Shown piece after piece: positions 9,282 to 18,755 of a DNA stretch of 64,000 bases. Under the pieces are notes generated by a model that did not search any database, was not told the DNA's origin, and worked only from the letters and a program-made list of their open reading frames with translations. Made by a program: the position numbers and the translations under genes. Location of the stretch: NCBI GenBank assembly GCA_030434875.1, contig JAUISW010000001.1, positions 755,501 through 819,500 on the forward strand, read 5' to 3'. The stretch is from Lachnospiraceae bacterium C1.1 (GTDB taxonomy: Bacteria > Bacillota > Clostridia > Lachnospirales > Lachnospiraceae). Position 1 is the first letter of the stretch. Each line of letters starts with the position of its first letter.

Positions 9282-10278
9282 ATGGATTGATGTTACAAGA
9301 GGTTTAGCGATAATACTTGTAATTATACTGCATTCCTGCACCAGTGCTATAAGAGATAACTGTTTCGGTGTCTATCTTTTATATATGTTTACGGTTACTC
9401 TCGCTGTTCCAGTTTTGTCATTTCTTTCCGGGATTGCAATGGCTGTACATAGGGACAGATATATGTCTATGCGGACGTTTGAATTCATTATGAAAAAGTT
9501 TTACCGATTAATGATTCCATATATTACTTATGCAGTTCTTGTATATCTGATATTTGAAATACTAAGTCATGTGTCGTTTCTTTCAACAGTTATGGATAAT
9601 GCCGGTTATGGACGGATGAGCTCATTGCTTTTTTTACGGGGACTTCTGCTGGGAGATAATGATTATTCCATTCATCTGTGGTTTTTATATGCTCTTTTTT
9701 GGAATGAGATATTGATGTTTTGTGCTCTTAAGTATTTAAAGAAAAATGTTTTTCTAATAATAATTCTGGCTATATGCATATTATATTTACGAACTTTTGA
9801 TATTTCAAATCCTTTACCTACCGGATGGAGCTGGGGAATTAATACTTTTGTATTTTATATATTGGGATTATTGATTGGAAAAAGAAAGCTTAAGAATACT
9901 ACTGTGATTACAGCAGCTGCCATATGGATGCTCTTTTTTTTAGTATTTCCAATAAACCATATTTGGAACTATGATGCAAATCATCCATCCAGAGTGATAA
10001 TCCCTTATATGGGCATAATTGTTATACCGGTTATAGGAAAATCATTTAAGGGGAAGCTTGCTGAAATGTTGAAATTCCTGGGTCAAAAATCCATGAGTTT
10101 ATATTTGTTCCAGCAACCGTTTTGGGGATCAGCCCTTGGAACAATACTATATAGTAGTTTAAGGCTGCCGGCTTATATGGCGGTATTCTTATGTATAACT
10201 GCATCTTTTTCAATTCCACTTTTTTTTAGTTATATTTTTGGAAGATACAAGTGTTTTAAGGTTTTGTTTGGAATCTGA
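9259..10278 (+). CDS. Acyltransferase family 3 membrane protein
   Basis: A 339-residue integral membrane acyltransferase (AT3, PF01757). The first helix carries the diagnostic EWIDVTRGLAIILVIILHS, with the catalytic-type histidine at about residue 24 and the RG pair near it. About ten helices follow, including SLYLFQQPFW near the end. These enzymes acetylate or succinylate polysaccharides across the membrane. It is one of five AT3 genes in this cluster. The start ATG lies inside the end of the Wzy-like gene, implying coupled translation. Confidence 0.9.
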   Translation: MEEQKRIEWIDVTRGLAIILVIILHSCTSAIRDNCFGVYLLYMFTVTLAVPVLSFLSGIAMAVHRDRYMSMRTFEFIMKKFYRLMIPYITYAVLVYLIFEILSHVSFLSTVMDNAGYGRMSSLLFLRGLLLGDNDYSIHLWFLYALFWNEILMFCALKYLKKNVFLIIILAICILYLRTFDISNPLPTGWSWGINTFVFYILGLLIGKRKLKNTTVITAAAIWMLFFLVFPINHIWNYDANHPSRVIIPYMGIIVIPVIGKSFKGKLAEMLKFLGQKSMSLYLFQQPFWGSALGTILYSSLRLPAYMAVFLCITASFSIPLFFSYIFGRYKCFKVLFGI

Positions 10279-10306
10279 GGATATAGATAGAAGAGGAGAG
10301 TTTATT

Positions 10307-11533
10307 GTGAATAAATATGTTGTAAAGAAAACAGAAATTGCTTTCTGGATTCTGATTACCGGGATTTGGAGTGCGCTTTACTGGACCCAGTGTGTAATCA
10401 AGGATACAGGTGATTTTTTTTGCCATAATGCTTTTGCAAAACTGGTTGTTGAGGGAAAACTAATCCTGGTATATCCGATTTACCATATTTTGGTAGGAGT
10501 ACTTGCAAAGATCACAGGACTGTTAGAAACTGAGGCGAGTGTTTTTATCCTGGTTTTTGCTCAAATTCTATCAATAATTGTTATGGCAGAGATCATAAAG
10601 CAGTTGTCAGATGTATGGAAAAATAATATGGAGATTCTGGCAGTTTCTTTCATGTTAAATATTGTTCAGCCGATATTTTTTAATAATTATAAACCTGGAG
10701 CATCTTCAGGAAATGGCCTTTTTTCTCCGACACTCACTATGGTTAAGCCATTTGCATTACTTTCGATCCTGCTTTTTTACAAAATGTACAGAGATAAGGA
10801 TTATGGAATAAAAAAGCAGATACTTTTTTTTACAGCATTATTGTCAACCTGCCTGATAAAGCCAATGTTTACCATGGCATTTATACCGGCTGCAGGCATA
10901 CTGCTTTTGATTGAAACAATTAATAATGTCAGGGCTGATAAAGCTGATCTGGTAAGGAATTTTGCAGGCTTTATTATTAGAATTATGCCAATGATAATAA
11001 TCGGAATAGTCCTTATTGCCCAATTTATTTTTACTTCGATTTATGATGTTCCTGTAGATGCCCTTCCGGCAGGCGTTACGTTGAGCTCTGATAAGAATTC
11101 GCATATTCGCATTGGATATATGCGTTCATGGAGTCTTGCAGTTGACAATGTTTATATAAGTCTTTTGCTGACATATTTGTTTCCGCTTGTAGTTTTGGCA
11201 GTAATTATCTTTTATGGTTATAGGAATAATATAAGGGTTTCTGATTCTGCAAAAACTAAGCTGAAGTCTTTCAGGGACATAACAATTTCTTATGGTATTG
11301 TTTCATTCTTCTATATGGCTTTTTTGTATCAGGAGGGAAAGGAAATTGATATGAACTTCAGGAATGCATGGGTAGTGACTTTTAACCTGATCTACATTTT
11401 TGCGTTTGTGTATTTGGCAGAGATTAAAAAGTCTGTAGGTAAGCGTTCTGCTTTAATTAATTTATCATATATTGTATGGGGAATCCATTTATTATTTGGA
11501 GTTGCACTAATAACGAAATACATTATCGGGTAA
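10307..11533 (+). CDS. Polytopic membrane protein of unknown function
   Basis: A 408-residue protein with about ten predicted membrane helices. The start is taken as GTG at 10307, preceded by AGAGGAGAG (10292-10300); an in-frame ATG at 10238 lies inside the upstream gene and lacks a ribosome site. I do not recognise a named family. An early acidic pair in a loop (DTGDFFCHNAF) and the overall layout suggest a GT-C type glycosyltransferase or a second polymerase, but no signature motif supports either. It is embedded between two AT3 genes in the same orientation. Confidence 0.8.
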   Translation: MNKYVVKKTEIAFWILITGIWSALYWTQCVIKDTGDFFCHNAFAKLVVEGKLILVYPIYHILVGVLAKITGLLETEASVFILVFAQILSIIVMAEIIKQLSDVWKNNMEILAVSFMLNIVQPIFFNNYKPGASSGNGLFSPTLTMVKPFALLSILLFYKMYRDKDYGIKKQILFFTALLSTCLIKPMFTMAFIPAAGILLLIETINNVRADKADLVRNFAGFIIRIMPMIIIGIVLIAQFIFTSIYDVPVDALPAGVTLSSDKNSHIRIGYMRSWSLAVDNVYISLLLTYLFPLVVLAVIIFYGYRNNIRVSDSAKTKLKSFRDITISYGIVSFFYMAFLYQEGKEIDMNFRNAWVVTFNLIYIFAFVYLAEIKKSVGKRSALINLSYIVWGIHLLFGVALITKYIIG

Positions 11534-11548
11534 TGGCGGAGAAATAGT

Positions 11549-12574
11549 ATGAATTTTAAAAAGATGCTTAATTATAGAAAAGTATGGATGGCAATAGCTA
11601 TTCTGCTGGTGATTATTTATCATACCTGGTATGCTTCTGATAACGCATTCATAAATTTTATTTGCAAAGTGGCATATTGTGGAGTTGACATTTTCATTTT
11701 TGCCTCAGGAATAGGATGTTATTATTCTTATGACTCCAATAATGATACCTTACAGTTTATAAAAAGGCGATTAATTAGATTAATGCCAACATATTGGATT
11801 TTTATAGTGATTTGGCTGTTATATGAAAAGATTACAGGAATTAGTGCCATAATAGGGAACTTATTCGCTATTCAGGCTTTTTCTAACAGAAGTGCTGATG
11901 CTGGTTATGAAGCATTTAACTTTTATATAAGTGCAATACTGCTTTTGTATTTTTTGACACCAATATTTTATAAAATTATAAAAGCTTTTTCAAAAAAATA
12001 CCATGTTGTATTTTTGATTTTTTTTGTTTTGATGACATTTCCATTTTGGCATGATGAGCAACTGATTATTATTGTTACGAGGATACCATTATATTTCCTT
12101 GGAATGCTATTTACGCATTATTATGGAAAAGGGGAAAAAACTCTTGGTGCGAAAACATATTTTTATGCATTCATATCCTTTGTTATAGGCTGGGGTATAT
12201 ATGGATTATTTCATGTGATGGCTAAGGAAAATATGTGGAGTAATGGTTTATATTGGTATCCGTTTTTGATGATTGTTCCATTTATCTGTATGAGTATTTC
12301 AACGATATGTGTAGCTATATGTAATACTATGGTGGGAAGACTGATTATTGATAAAGTTTTTGGTACTATAGGCAATTATACATTTGAGATTTATTTGGTT
12401 CATATTCTTGTTATGGATATATATTCTGATTTATATCATGCTGGTAAGTTGTCTGCTTTTCCATTATGGTCCATAAATGTTATGGTGATAATAACTATAA
12501 TTGCCGGTACTTTCATTCTGAATCGATTTTCAAAATCAGTTATGAGACTTTTGTCTGGAGTAAAAAATGTATAA
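11549..12574 (+). CDS. Acyltransferase family 3 membrane protein
   Basis: A 341-residue AT3-type protein. The first helix reads KVWMAIAILLVIIYHTWY, with the family histidine, followed by FIKRRLIRLMPTYWIF (the typical RR..R..P turn after helix 2) and a C-terminal YTFEIYLVHILVMD helix. It most likely O-acylates a sugar of the EPS repeat. Its last codons overlap the next AT3 gene by 8 bp, so the two are translationally coupled. Confidence 0.88.
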   Translation: MNFKKMLNYRKVWMAIAILLVIIYHTWYASDNAFINFICKVAYCGVDIFIFASGIGCYYSYDSNNDTLQFIKRRLIRLMPTYWIFIVIWLLYEKITGISAIIGNLFAIQAFSNRSADAGYEAFNFYISAILLLYFLTPIFYKIIKAFSKKYHVVFLIFFVLMTFPFWHDEQLIIIVTRIPLYFLGMLFTHYYGKGEKTLGAKTYFYAFISFVIGWGIYGLFHVMAKENMWSNGLYWYPFLMIVPFICMSISTICVAICNTMVGRLIIDKVFGTIGNYTFEIYLVHILVMDIYSDLYHAGKLSAFPLWSINVMVIITIIAGTFILNRFSKSVMRLLSGVKNV

Positions 12575-13649
12575 TAGAGAGTCTGAGTATGATTATTTAA
12601 GAGTGTTTTCCATGCTTGCAGTTATAATGATGCATGTAAGTGTGCATTGGATAGATGGATTCTCTTATGCAGTTTTTCAGGGAACTGATATAGAAGAGTT
12701 AATACATCCGTTTGCGGCATGTATGTATTACTCATTGTCAGCATTTGCCGTTCCCTGTTTTATAATGGTTTCAGGCGCATTTATTCTTGATAATGACAAT
12801 AATGCCGACTATGCACGCTTCTATAAAAAAAGTTTTCAAAAAATCGGTGTTCCGACTTTGATATTTACGGGATTATATTCGATCCTGAATATATTGGAAC
12901 TTGCTGCTTCCGGTAATCTTAGTCTAGACGGGTTAAAGGAGATAGTTATAAATGATATAAGCGGATGGCCGTATTATCATATGTGGTACATGTTTATGAT
13001 CATTGGAATTTATCTCTTAGCACCGTTTATGGTTATTATTAAGAATAAGACCGGATATGGCAGCTTTAGAAAAATATCAATCGTATTTTTTGTTTATTCA
13101 GTTGTTTCAGCCTGGACATACAAGGGAAATACTGTAAACTGGGATATTGGTTATGTTATATATTTCCTGGGTTATTTTATGATAGGTTATGTATTGAGAA
13201 AAGAGACCAAAAGAACTAAAATACCCGGATTAGTATTTTTGATTATGGGAATACTGGTTGAGGCAAATACGGCTTTTGTATATTATGATATAAAATTCAT
13301 AAAAGGACTGGATGGAGCTGAAAAATTTCTTAAACCGCTGTCGCCGCTTATGGCTATGGCAGCAATACTTATTTTTTACGGATTCGGACGCCTGAGATTA
13401 AAATACAGTTGGTTAGTTGAAAAGACGGCAGGTCTGTCGTTTATTATTTATATGTTTCATGGCGGCGTATGGGGCGGAGTTAAAACTATTATCGGTAAGA
13501 TAAAGGGTGAGTATTATCTGATACAATTGGATAACATATGGGCAATACCGATTGGAATAGCTGTTGTGTTTCTGATATCTGTATTATTATCTCTGGCATA
13601 TGAAAAAGTATATTCAAGTGCAAGGCAGGTATTTACGAGGAGAGATTAA
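12567..13649 (+). CDS. Acyltransferase family 3 membrane protein
   Basis: A 360-residue AT3-type membrane protein. It begins EYDYLRVFSMLAVIMMHVSVHW, with the key histidine at about residue 22. It also carries FYKKSFQKIGVPTLIF, YYHMWYMFMIIGIYLLAPFM (the central motif of the WecH/YiaH-like subgroup) and FIIYMFHGGVWGG near the end. It probably transfers an acetyl or similar group to the polysaccharide. It sits in a run of AT3 genes and overlaps its upstream neighbour. Confidence 0.9.
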   Translation: MYNRESEYDYLRVFSMLAVIMMHVSVHWIDGFSYAVFQGTDIEELIHPFAACMYYSLSAFAVPCFIMVSGAFILDNDNNADYARFYKKSFQKIGVPTLIFTGLYSILNILELAASGNLSLDGLKEIVINDISGWPYYHMWYMFMIIGIYLLAPFMVIIKNKTGYGSFRKISIVFFVYSVVSAWTYKGNTVNWDIGYVIYFLGYFMIGYVLRKETKRTKIPGLVFLIMGILVEANTAFVYYDIKFIKGLDGAEKFLKPLSPLMAMAAILIFYGFGRLRLKYSWLVEKTAGLSFIIYMFHGGVWGGVKTIIGKIKGEYYLIQLDNIWAIPIGIAVVFLISVLLSLAYEKVYSSARQVFTRRD

Positions 13650-13650
13650 G

Positions 13651-14691
13651 ATGAATAAAAAAAGGGAATATGGTATAGATATAATGAGAGCATTTGCCAT
13701 GTTTCTTGTAATAATGGGGCATGTTGTTGGTAATGGGGGAATACTGGGGACTGCTGATACAGGAAGTGCGGAGCATTATGCAGCTTTATTTTTCTGTGTT
13801 TTTTCAGTTTGTTCCATTAATATATTTGGCCTGATATCCGGTTATGTTGGTTATGGGAGAAAGTTCAAACCTGTTTCATTATTGAATTTATGGTTGAGAA
13901 TAGTTTTTTGGACAGTAATTATTTCTTCAATATTTGTTCTGACAGGAAAGAAATCCATAGATTTCGAAATAATAAAGATAACGCTGTTACCAATTATTTC
14001 GAAATCATATTGGTATATGACGGGATATTTTGTCGTTGCAATTCTTTCTCCGTTGATTAATATTCTTATTGATAAGGTTGATGCCCGGCTTATATGGGCT
14101 GTAGTTATTATTGTGACGATTGGCTTGACAGTTGTTATAAATACATCAGGCAACAATGCTGTCTGGCTCCTCATACTGTATATTTATGGGGCTTTGATAA
14201 AAAAGGGGGAGTTGTTAAAGGAAAAACCTGTCTGGTTCGGGATTACCGGATATGCTTTGTGTATTATTATTACGTTTATTGCTGCTGCCTTTCACATGGA
14301 TGGGGGATTATCACTGAATAGATATCTATGGGGATTTTTTTGCGGAAAAGCATATGGATTGTGGCCGGCTTCAGTAACTATGTTGATTGCTGCAATATCT
14401 ATTCTTCTTATAGGAATAAATATAAAGACAAATCAGAAAGTTGATAAGTATATTGGCTTTGTTACACCATTAATACTATCTGTTTATCTTATTCATGTTC
14501 ATCCTCTTTTATATAAGGAAATGGGCGACTTCATGGTCTGGATAATCAAGTATGGCTGGGGTGTAGAAATAGCAGGAATACTGCTTGTAACAGTTTCAAT
14601 ATATATTATATGTTTATTTTTAGACTATTGGCGTGAGAAACTATTTGAAGCTGTTATGAGGAACGGAATTTCTCAAAAGAAAAGAAAATAG
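13651..14691 (+). CDS. Acyltransferase family 3 membrane protein
   Basis: A 346-residue AT3 protein. The start is the ATG at 13651 (MNKKREYG), directly after the previous stop and with a GAGGAGAG ribosome site at 13637-13644; a longer in-frame reading from 13600 would overlap the previous gene. Family features are YGIDIMRAFAMFLVIMGHVVG, with its histidine, and SYWYMTGYFVVAILSPLINILI. About ten helices are apparent. A role in O-acylation of the EPS is inferred from family and position. Confidence 0.9.
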   Translation: MNKKREYGIDIMRAFAMFLVIMGHVVGNGGILGTADTGSAEHYAALFFCVFSVCSINIFGLISGYVGYGRKFKPVSLLNLWLRIVFWTVIISSIFVLTGKKSIDFEIIKITLLPIISKSYWYMTGYFVVAILSPLINILIDKVDARLIWAVVIIVTIGLTVVINTSGNNAVWLLILYIYGALIKKGELLKEKPVWFGITGYALCIIITFIAAAFHMDGGLSLNRYLWGFFCGKAYGLWPASVTMLIAAISILLIGINIKTNQKVDKYIGFVTPLILSVYLIHVHPLLYKEMGDFMVWIIKYGWGVEIAGILLVTVSIYIICLFLDYWREKLFEAVMRNGISQKKRK

Positions 14692-14763
14692 ACTTCAAGC
14701 TGCTGATGATGATCAGTACTTCAATGAAGATTAATATATGTTATATATACTGAGGCAAATAAT

Positions 14764-15456
14764 ATGAATATAATAGATCGGATATTAAACAAGATAGTAT
14801 CATATAAGATAAACCATAAGATTTTTCCAAAAGAATTAGCAAAGAAAATGCCTATATATTGCTCCTGGCATGTCAAATGGGGAGATGAAATCAAGAAAAA
14901 CTCCATTCAACTGAATACCGACGAAGTTTATAAGGGAATGATTCAGATTGGATTTGACAGAATTGCAACGGGGCTGCTTGGCGGAAAAGAGTCATCTATA
15001 ATCATAGAAGGAAACGGAAAACTTATATTTACCGGTAAAGCTGACCTTTCACAGGGAATATCAGTTCATGTTTTGGATGATGCAGTATTAACAATTGGGG
15101 GCGGAATATATACAAATGGGTATTGTTCCATAAGATGCAGCAAGAAAATTACAATTGGAAGAAATGCTATGTGGGGATGGAATGTTTTTGTCATGGATAC
15201 TGATGGACATCCTATATATGACATGGATAAAAATATCATAAACTTCAATAAAGATATTATTATTGGTGATGATGTCTGGCTTGGAGCAGACAGCAGAGTT
15301 CTGAAAGGTGCGGTTGTGCCTGATGGATGCATAGTAGGTATAGGCAGTACGGTAACCCGGAAGGAAACAAAAAGAAATGTTATCATGGCAGGTTCACCTT
15401 CTAAAATTGTAAAAGAGTGTATTTCATGGAGTCGAGAGGAATTTCCGAAAAAATAG
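14764..15456 (+). CDS. Hexapeptide-repeat (LbH) acyltransferase
   Basis: A 230-residue soluble acyltransferase of the left-handed beta-helix type. Hexapeptide repeats run from about residue 85 to 205, with the conserved block IIIGDDVWLGADSRVLKGA and the closing AGSPSKIVKE typical of sugar O-acetyltransferases such as the Maa/CysE-like enzymes. The histidine in MDTDGHPIYD is the usual catalytic position. It would use acetyl-CoA in the cytoplasm to decorate a nucleotide sugar or lipid-linked intermediate, complementing the membrane AT3 enzymes nearby. Confidence 0.87.
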   Translation: MNIIDRILNKIVSYKINHKIFPKELAKKMPIYCSWHVKWGDEIKKNSIQLNTDEVYKGMIQIGFDRIATGLLGGKESSIIIEGNGKLIFTGKADLSQGISVHVLDDAVLTIGGGIYTNGYCSIRCSKKITIGRNAMWGWNVFVMDTDGHPIYDMDKNIINFNKDIIIGDDVWLGADSRVLKGAVVPDGCIVGIGSTVTRKETKRNVIMAGSPSKIVKECISWSREEFPKK

Positions 15457-15494
15457 AGAAATTAAACATTATGAGGTGTTGGAGAATAGATTTA

Positions 15495-16976
15495 ATGGAA
15501 ATATATAACAAAGACAATTTTAGAAACAGGATATTGCTGTTATATTTAATCCCGATATTGTTTATTGTGATTACAATAAGAGTATCGTTTGGCAACGTGA
15601 TATGGTCGGATGAGGTTTATTCACTGGAACTGTCAGCAAAAAAATTTGCTGATATTCTTAGAATAGATTCGATGGATGTTCATCCTCCACTCTATTATTT
15701 CCTATTAAGAATTGCATTTATAGCAGGTGGAATCTTTAATATTAACAATATAGTTAGTGGAAAACTTTTATCAGTAATTGCGGAAATATTATTGTTTTAT
15801 ATTGGGGCTACAAAGATAAATGCCATATTCGGAAGAAATTCAAGTATATTATATTGCCTTTTTTTAGTAGCCATGCCTCAAATGATGGAGTATTTTACTG
15901 AAATCAGAATGTATGGACTGGGAGCATTATTTGTGACATGCACATACTTATATGGAATGGATGTTCTAAATGATGATAACGATAGAAAGGCATATATTTT
16001 ATTAACTATATTTTCGATTTTTTCAGTATATACGCATTACTATGCATGTATAGGTTCTTTTATAGTTTATATTGAAATGCTTGTTTTTTTATTCAGTAAA
16101 CGAAAATATAATGCGATAAAAAAGGTATTCGTATCAGGAATCATAGTTGCCGTATCATTTGTGCCATGGATTTTGGTTTTGACCGGTCAGCTTAAAACGG
16201 TGAAAGCTGACTATTGGATTCCTCCTGTTTCTTTAAGTTCCATAAAGACGGATTTAAATTTTATAATTGCTGAAAATGATTTCAAAATTTCAAAACTGGC
16301 TATACTGCTATTGATATCATTTGGGGCAGCAGGGATCACACTATTAAAAAAGAATAAGAAAGACTACTATGCATATGGGGCTGCTGCAGCAATTTCTGTT
16401 CTATTGGGAACATATTTTGTTGGGATAGCAGTATCCATTGCCATGCGTCCGGTGTTTGTTTCAAGATATTTGTTTTGCTCGCTACCGTGCTTTTGGCTTG
16501 GGATAGCTATTGGACTGTCAGAGTTTTATAGTTTTATGAAAACTAATAAGCTTGTAAGGTGTATTCTGGTTTTGATTTTGCTTATATCTGTCATAAATAC
16601 AAGCTATGGTTTTTTGACCAGAGAGAGTGAACGTCAGAAAAATGATGATATTGCTGTCTCCAAAATAAAGGATATTGCAGGTGCTGATACCGTCATTGTG
16701 TGTAATTTATACTCGCTATGCAGAACGCTGGTTTACTATTGTCCCGAAAGGCAGACTTACTATACTGGAGAGATACCTTATATTGCAACAGAACTGCATG
16801 ATAATGGTAATTTTAACGAAATCACTGTTGATGATATAAAGAATTATTCAAATATTATTGTTTGTGATAATAATAATGAATTATATGAAACTTTATCCAA
16901 CATGGGTTTAACATTGGAAAAACAAGGTGACTTTGCTCATTATTGGGATTCTTACACAATGTATTATATAAAGTAA
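15495..16976 (+). CDS. GT39-like (PMT/ArnT-type) membrane glycosyltransferase
   Basis: A protein of about 493 residues. The start is placed at ATG 15495, 10 nt after GGAG at 15481-15484; the frame is open back to 15417, overlapping the previous gene. It has the GT-C signature: IWSDEVYSLELS with the acidic pair in the first loop, then DVHPPLYYFLLR, about ten membrane helices and a C-terminal extracytoplasmic domain of about 100 residues. Such enzymes transfer a sugar from a polyprenyl-phosphate donor on the outer membrane face. It is homologous in layout to the gene at 19947. Confidence 0.85.
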   Translation: MEIYNKDNFRNRILLLYLIPILFIVITIRVSFGNVIWSDEVYSLELSAKKFADILRIDSMDVHPPLYYFLLRIAFIAGGIFNINNIVSGKLLSVIAEILLFYIGATKINAIFGRNSSILYCLFLVAMPQMMEYFTEIRMYGLGALFVTCTYLYGMDVLNDDNDRKAYILLTIFSIFSVYTHYYACIGSFIVYIEMLVFLFSKRKYNAIKKVFVSGIIVAVSFVPWILVLTGQLKTVKADYWIPPVSLSSIKTDLNFIIAENDFKISKLAILLLISFGAAGITLLKKNKKDYYAYGAAAAISVLLGTYFVGIAVSIAMRPVFVSRYLFCSLPCFWLGIAIGLSEFYSFMKTNKLVRCILVLILLISVINTSYGFLTRESERQKNDDIAVSKIKDIAGADTVIVCNLYSLCRTLVYYCPERQTYYTGEIPYIATELHDNGNFNEITVDDIKNYSNIIVCDNNNELYETLSNMGLTLEKQGDFAHYWDSYTMYYIK

Positions 16977-17029
16977 TCGTTTGGCTTTATACCTTGTTAT
17001 ATTTGAGAATATATAAAGAGATGGTGAAA

Positions 17030-18718
17030 ATGAAGAGTTTGAGAAAAATAATAGATAACGAAATTCTGATGTTTTTTACTATGGCAGTTTTATGTTTGGC
17101 AGTTTTTGCATTTCCGCTTGTAAGAACACATGGATTAGAGGGGGTTACAGGAGATATGATGTATCATCTTTTAAGGATAGAAGGAATAAAAACCGGGCTG
17201 GTGAATGGCGAATTTCCGGTCAGGATTTATACCAACTATCTGAATGGTTATGGTTACGGAACTTCGTTCTTTTATCCTGATGTGTTCTTTTATTATCCGG
17301 CAATCCTTAGACTGCTTGGTATTAATCCTATTGTAGTATGGAAAATATTTTTATTGACTATTACTTTTTTTATAGTGCTTACGACCTATTTTTCGTTGAA
17401 ATATATCATACGAAGCTCAAAATGGGCCATTGCCGGAACATTTTTAATTGTATTGTCTCAGATTTATCTGGCGGAATCGCTTAAAAGAGTCGGAATAAGT
17501 GAATATCTGGCATATATTTTTATGCCGATATTGATGGCCGGAATATATGATTTGTGTAATTACAAGGCAAAGAGAGCCTATTTAATTGGAATCGGTATGG
17601 GAGGGTTATTATTATCTCACACAATTATGACCTTTTTGGGATTTACTGTATCGATACTGATAATTGTTTTGTCTATGGTAATAACTAAATCTTATAGCCA
17701 TATTTTCAACATTTCTGTTATAAAAAAACTAATAGTTACTGCAGCAATCACTTTTTTTGCTGTTAGTGGATATTTTTTGCCATTATTGGAACAAATGATA
17801 TCAAATGATTTTATATATAAACATCCATGGGCAAATATCAGTGATCATGTTCAGCCTTTCTATACTTTGCTTTTAGATCATATTGGCTATTTTGATGAGA
17901 TGATAGCTTATATTTGTATAGGTATGCCAATCTTTTTTATTATAGGATTAAGATTGGTTTATAAACCGGATAATAAATACCCGGATTTGTTTTTATTCCT
18001 TGGATTATTTATTTATCTTGCAACTACAGTTAAGCCGCTGTGGAAAATATTGAGTCATACGATATTTAATATGATTCAATTCCCATATCGTTTATATCCA
18101 TATGCACTTTTTTGCGTTGTTCTCGGGCTTATGCTTTTATTTTCTGAAAAGGTGCCGGAGGCAAGAGTAAACACGGTGATCGGATTTATAGTTGCTACAT
18201 CACTATTTTGGGGAATAAAGCAGAGCAAAGAGTACAATGCAAATGAAATAACCAATAATTTTACCGAACAGACATTGATAGATAATTCAAATTATATAGC
18301 CAGAGGAGAATGGCTGCCTTATAGTGTTGATGATGATGTGAAGACACTGACTGCTACAGATAAGGTCTTGACTTATGAAGATGAGATTGATTGTGATCGT
18401 AATGGCAGCAGCCTTGTATTCGAGTCGAAAAAAGATGTGATGTCATATACAGTACCGTTAGTCTATTATAAAGGATATTCTGCAAAAATTGTTAAGAATA
18501 ATAGGACAGAAAGCAAGTTAAAGGTAAGCCAAACGGATAATGGACTTGTTGCTGTTGAAAATGAACAGAATTATGAAGGAACGGTGACTGTTTATTATGA
18601 TGGAACAATGATTCAGAAAGGAACATTTGTTCTTTCGGTAGTAACTTTTGTTGTTTTGATATTTATTGGGTCATGTAAATTCTTTAAGATACATATGAAA
18701 TCAGTATTGTTCGGGTAA
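17030..18718 (+). CDS. PTPS-related/YfhO-like polytopic GT-C protein
   Basis: A protein of about 562 residues with around twelve membrane helices and a C-terminal extracytoplasmic beta-rich domain (about residues 430-530) followed by a last helix. The segment GDMMYHLLRIEGIKTGL, then GEFPVRIYTNYLNGYGYG, is characteristic of the PTPS-related membrane proteins (PF10131), which belong to the GT-C superfamily. The start at 17030 is preferred because AAAGAG (17015-17020) gives suitable spacing; ATG 17021 is the alternative. It probably glycosylates a lipid-linked or surface acceptor outside the membrane; the substrate is unknown. Confidence 0.78.
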   Translation: MKSLRKIIDNEILMFFTMAVLCLAVFAFPLVRTHGLEGVTGDMMYHLLRIEGIKTGLVNGEFPVRIYTNYLNGYGYGTSFFYPDVFFYYPAILRLLGINPIVVWKIFLLTITFFIVLTTYFSLKYIIRSSKWAIAGTFLIVLSQIYLAESLKRVGISEYLAYIFMPILMAGIYDLCNYKAKRAYLIGIGMGGLLLSHTIMTFLGFTVSILIIVLSMVITKSYSHIFNISVIKKLIVTAAITFFAVSGYFLPLLEQMISNDFIYKHPWANISDHVQPFYTLLLDHIGYFDEMIAYICIGMPIFFIIGLRLVYKPDNKYPDLFLFLGLFIYLATTVKPLWKILSHTIFNMIQFPYRLYPYALFCVVLGLMLLFSEKVPEARVNTVIGFIVATSLFWGIKQSKEYNANEITNNFTEQTLIDNSNYIARGEWLPYSVDDDVKTLTATDKVLTYEDEIDCDRNGSSLVFESKKDVMSYTVPLVYYKGYSAKIVKNNRTESKLKVSQTDNGLVAVENEQNYEGTVTVYYDGTMIQKGTFVLSVVTFVVLIFIGSCKFFKIHMKSVLFG

Positions 18719-18755
18719 ATTCGTATAAAGTTTAGTCAAGAAAGGAAGATTGATA

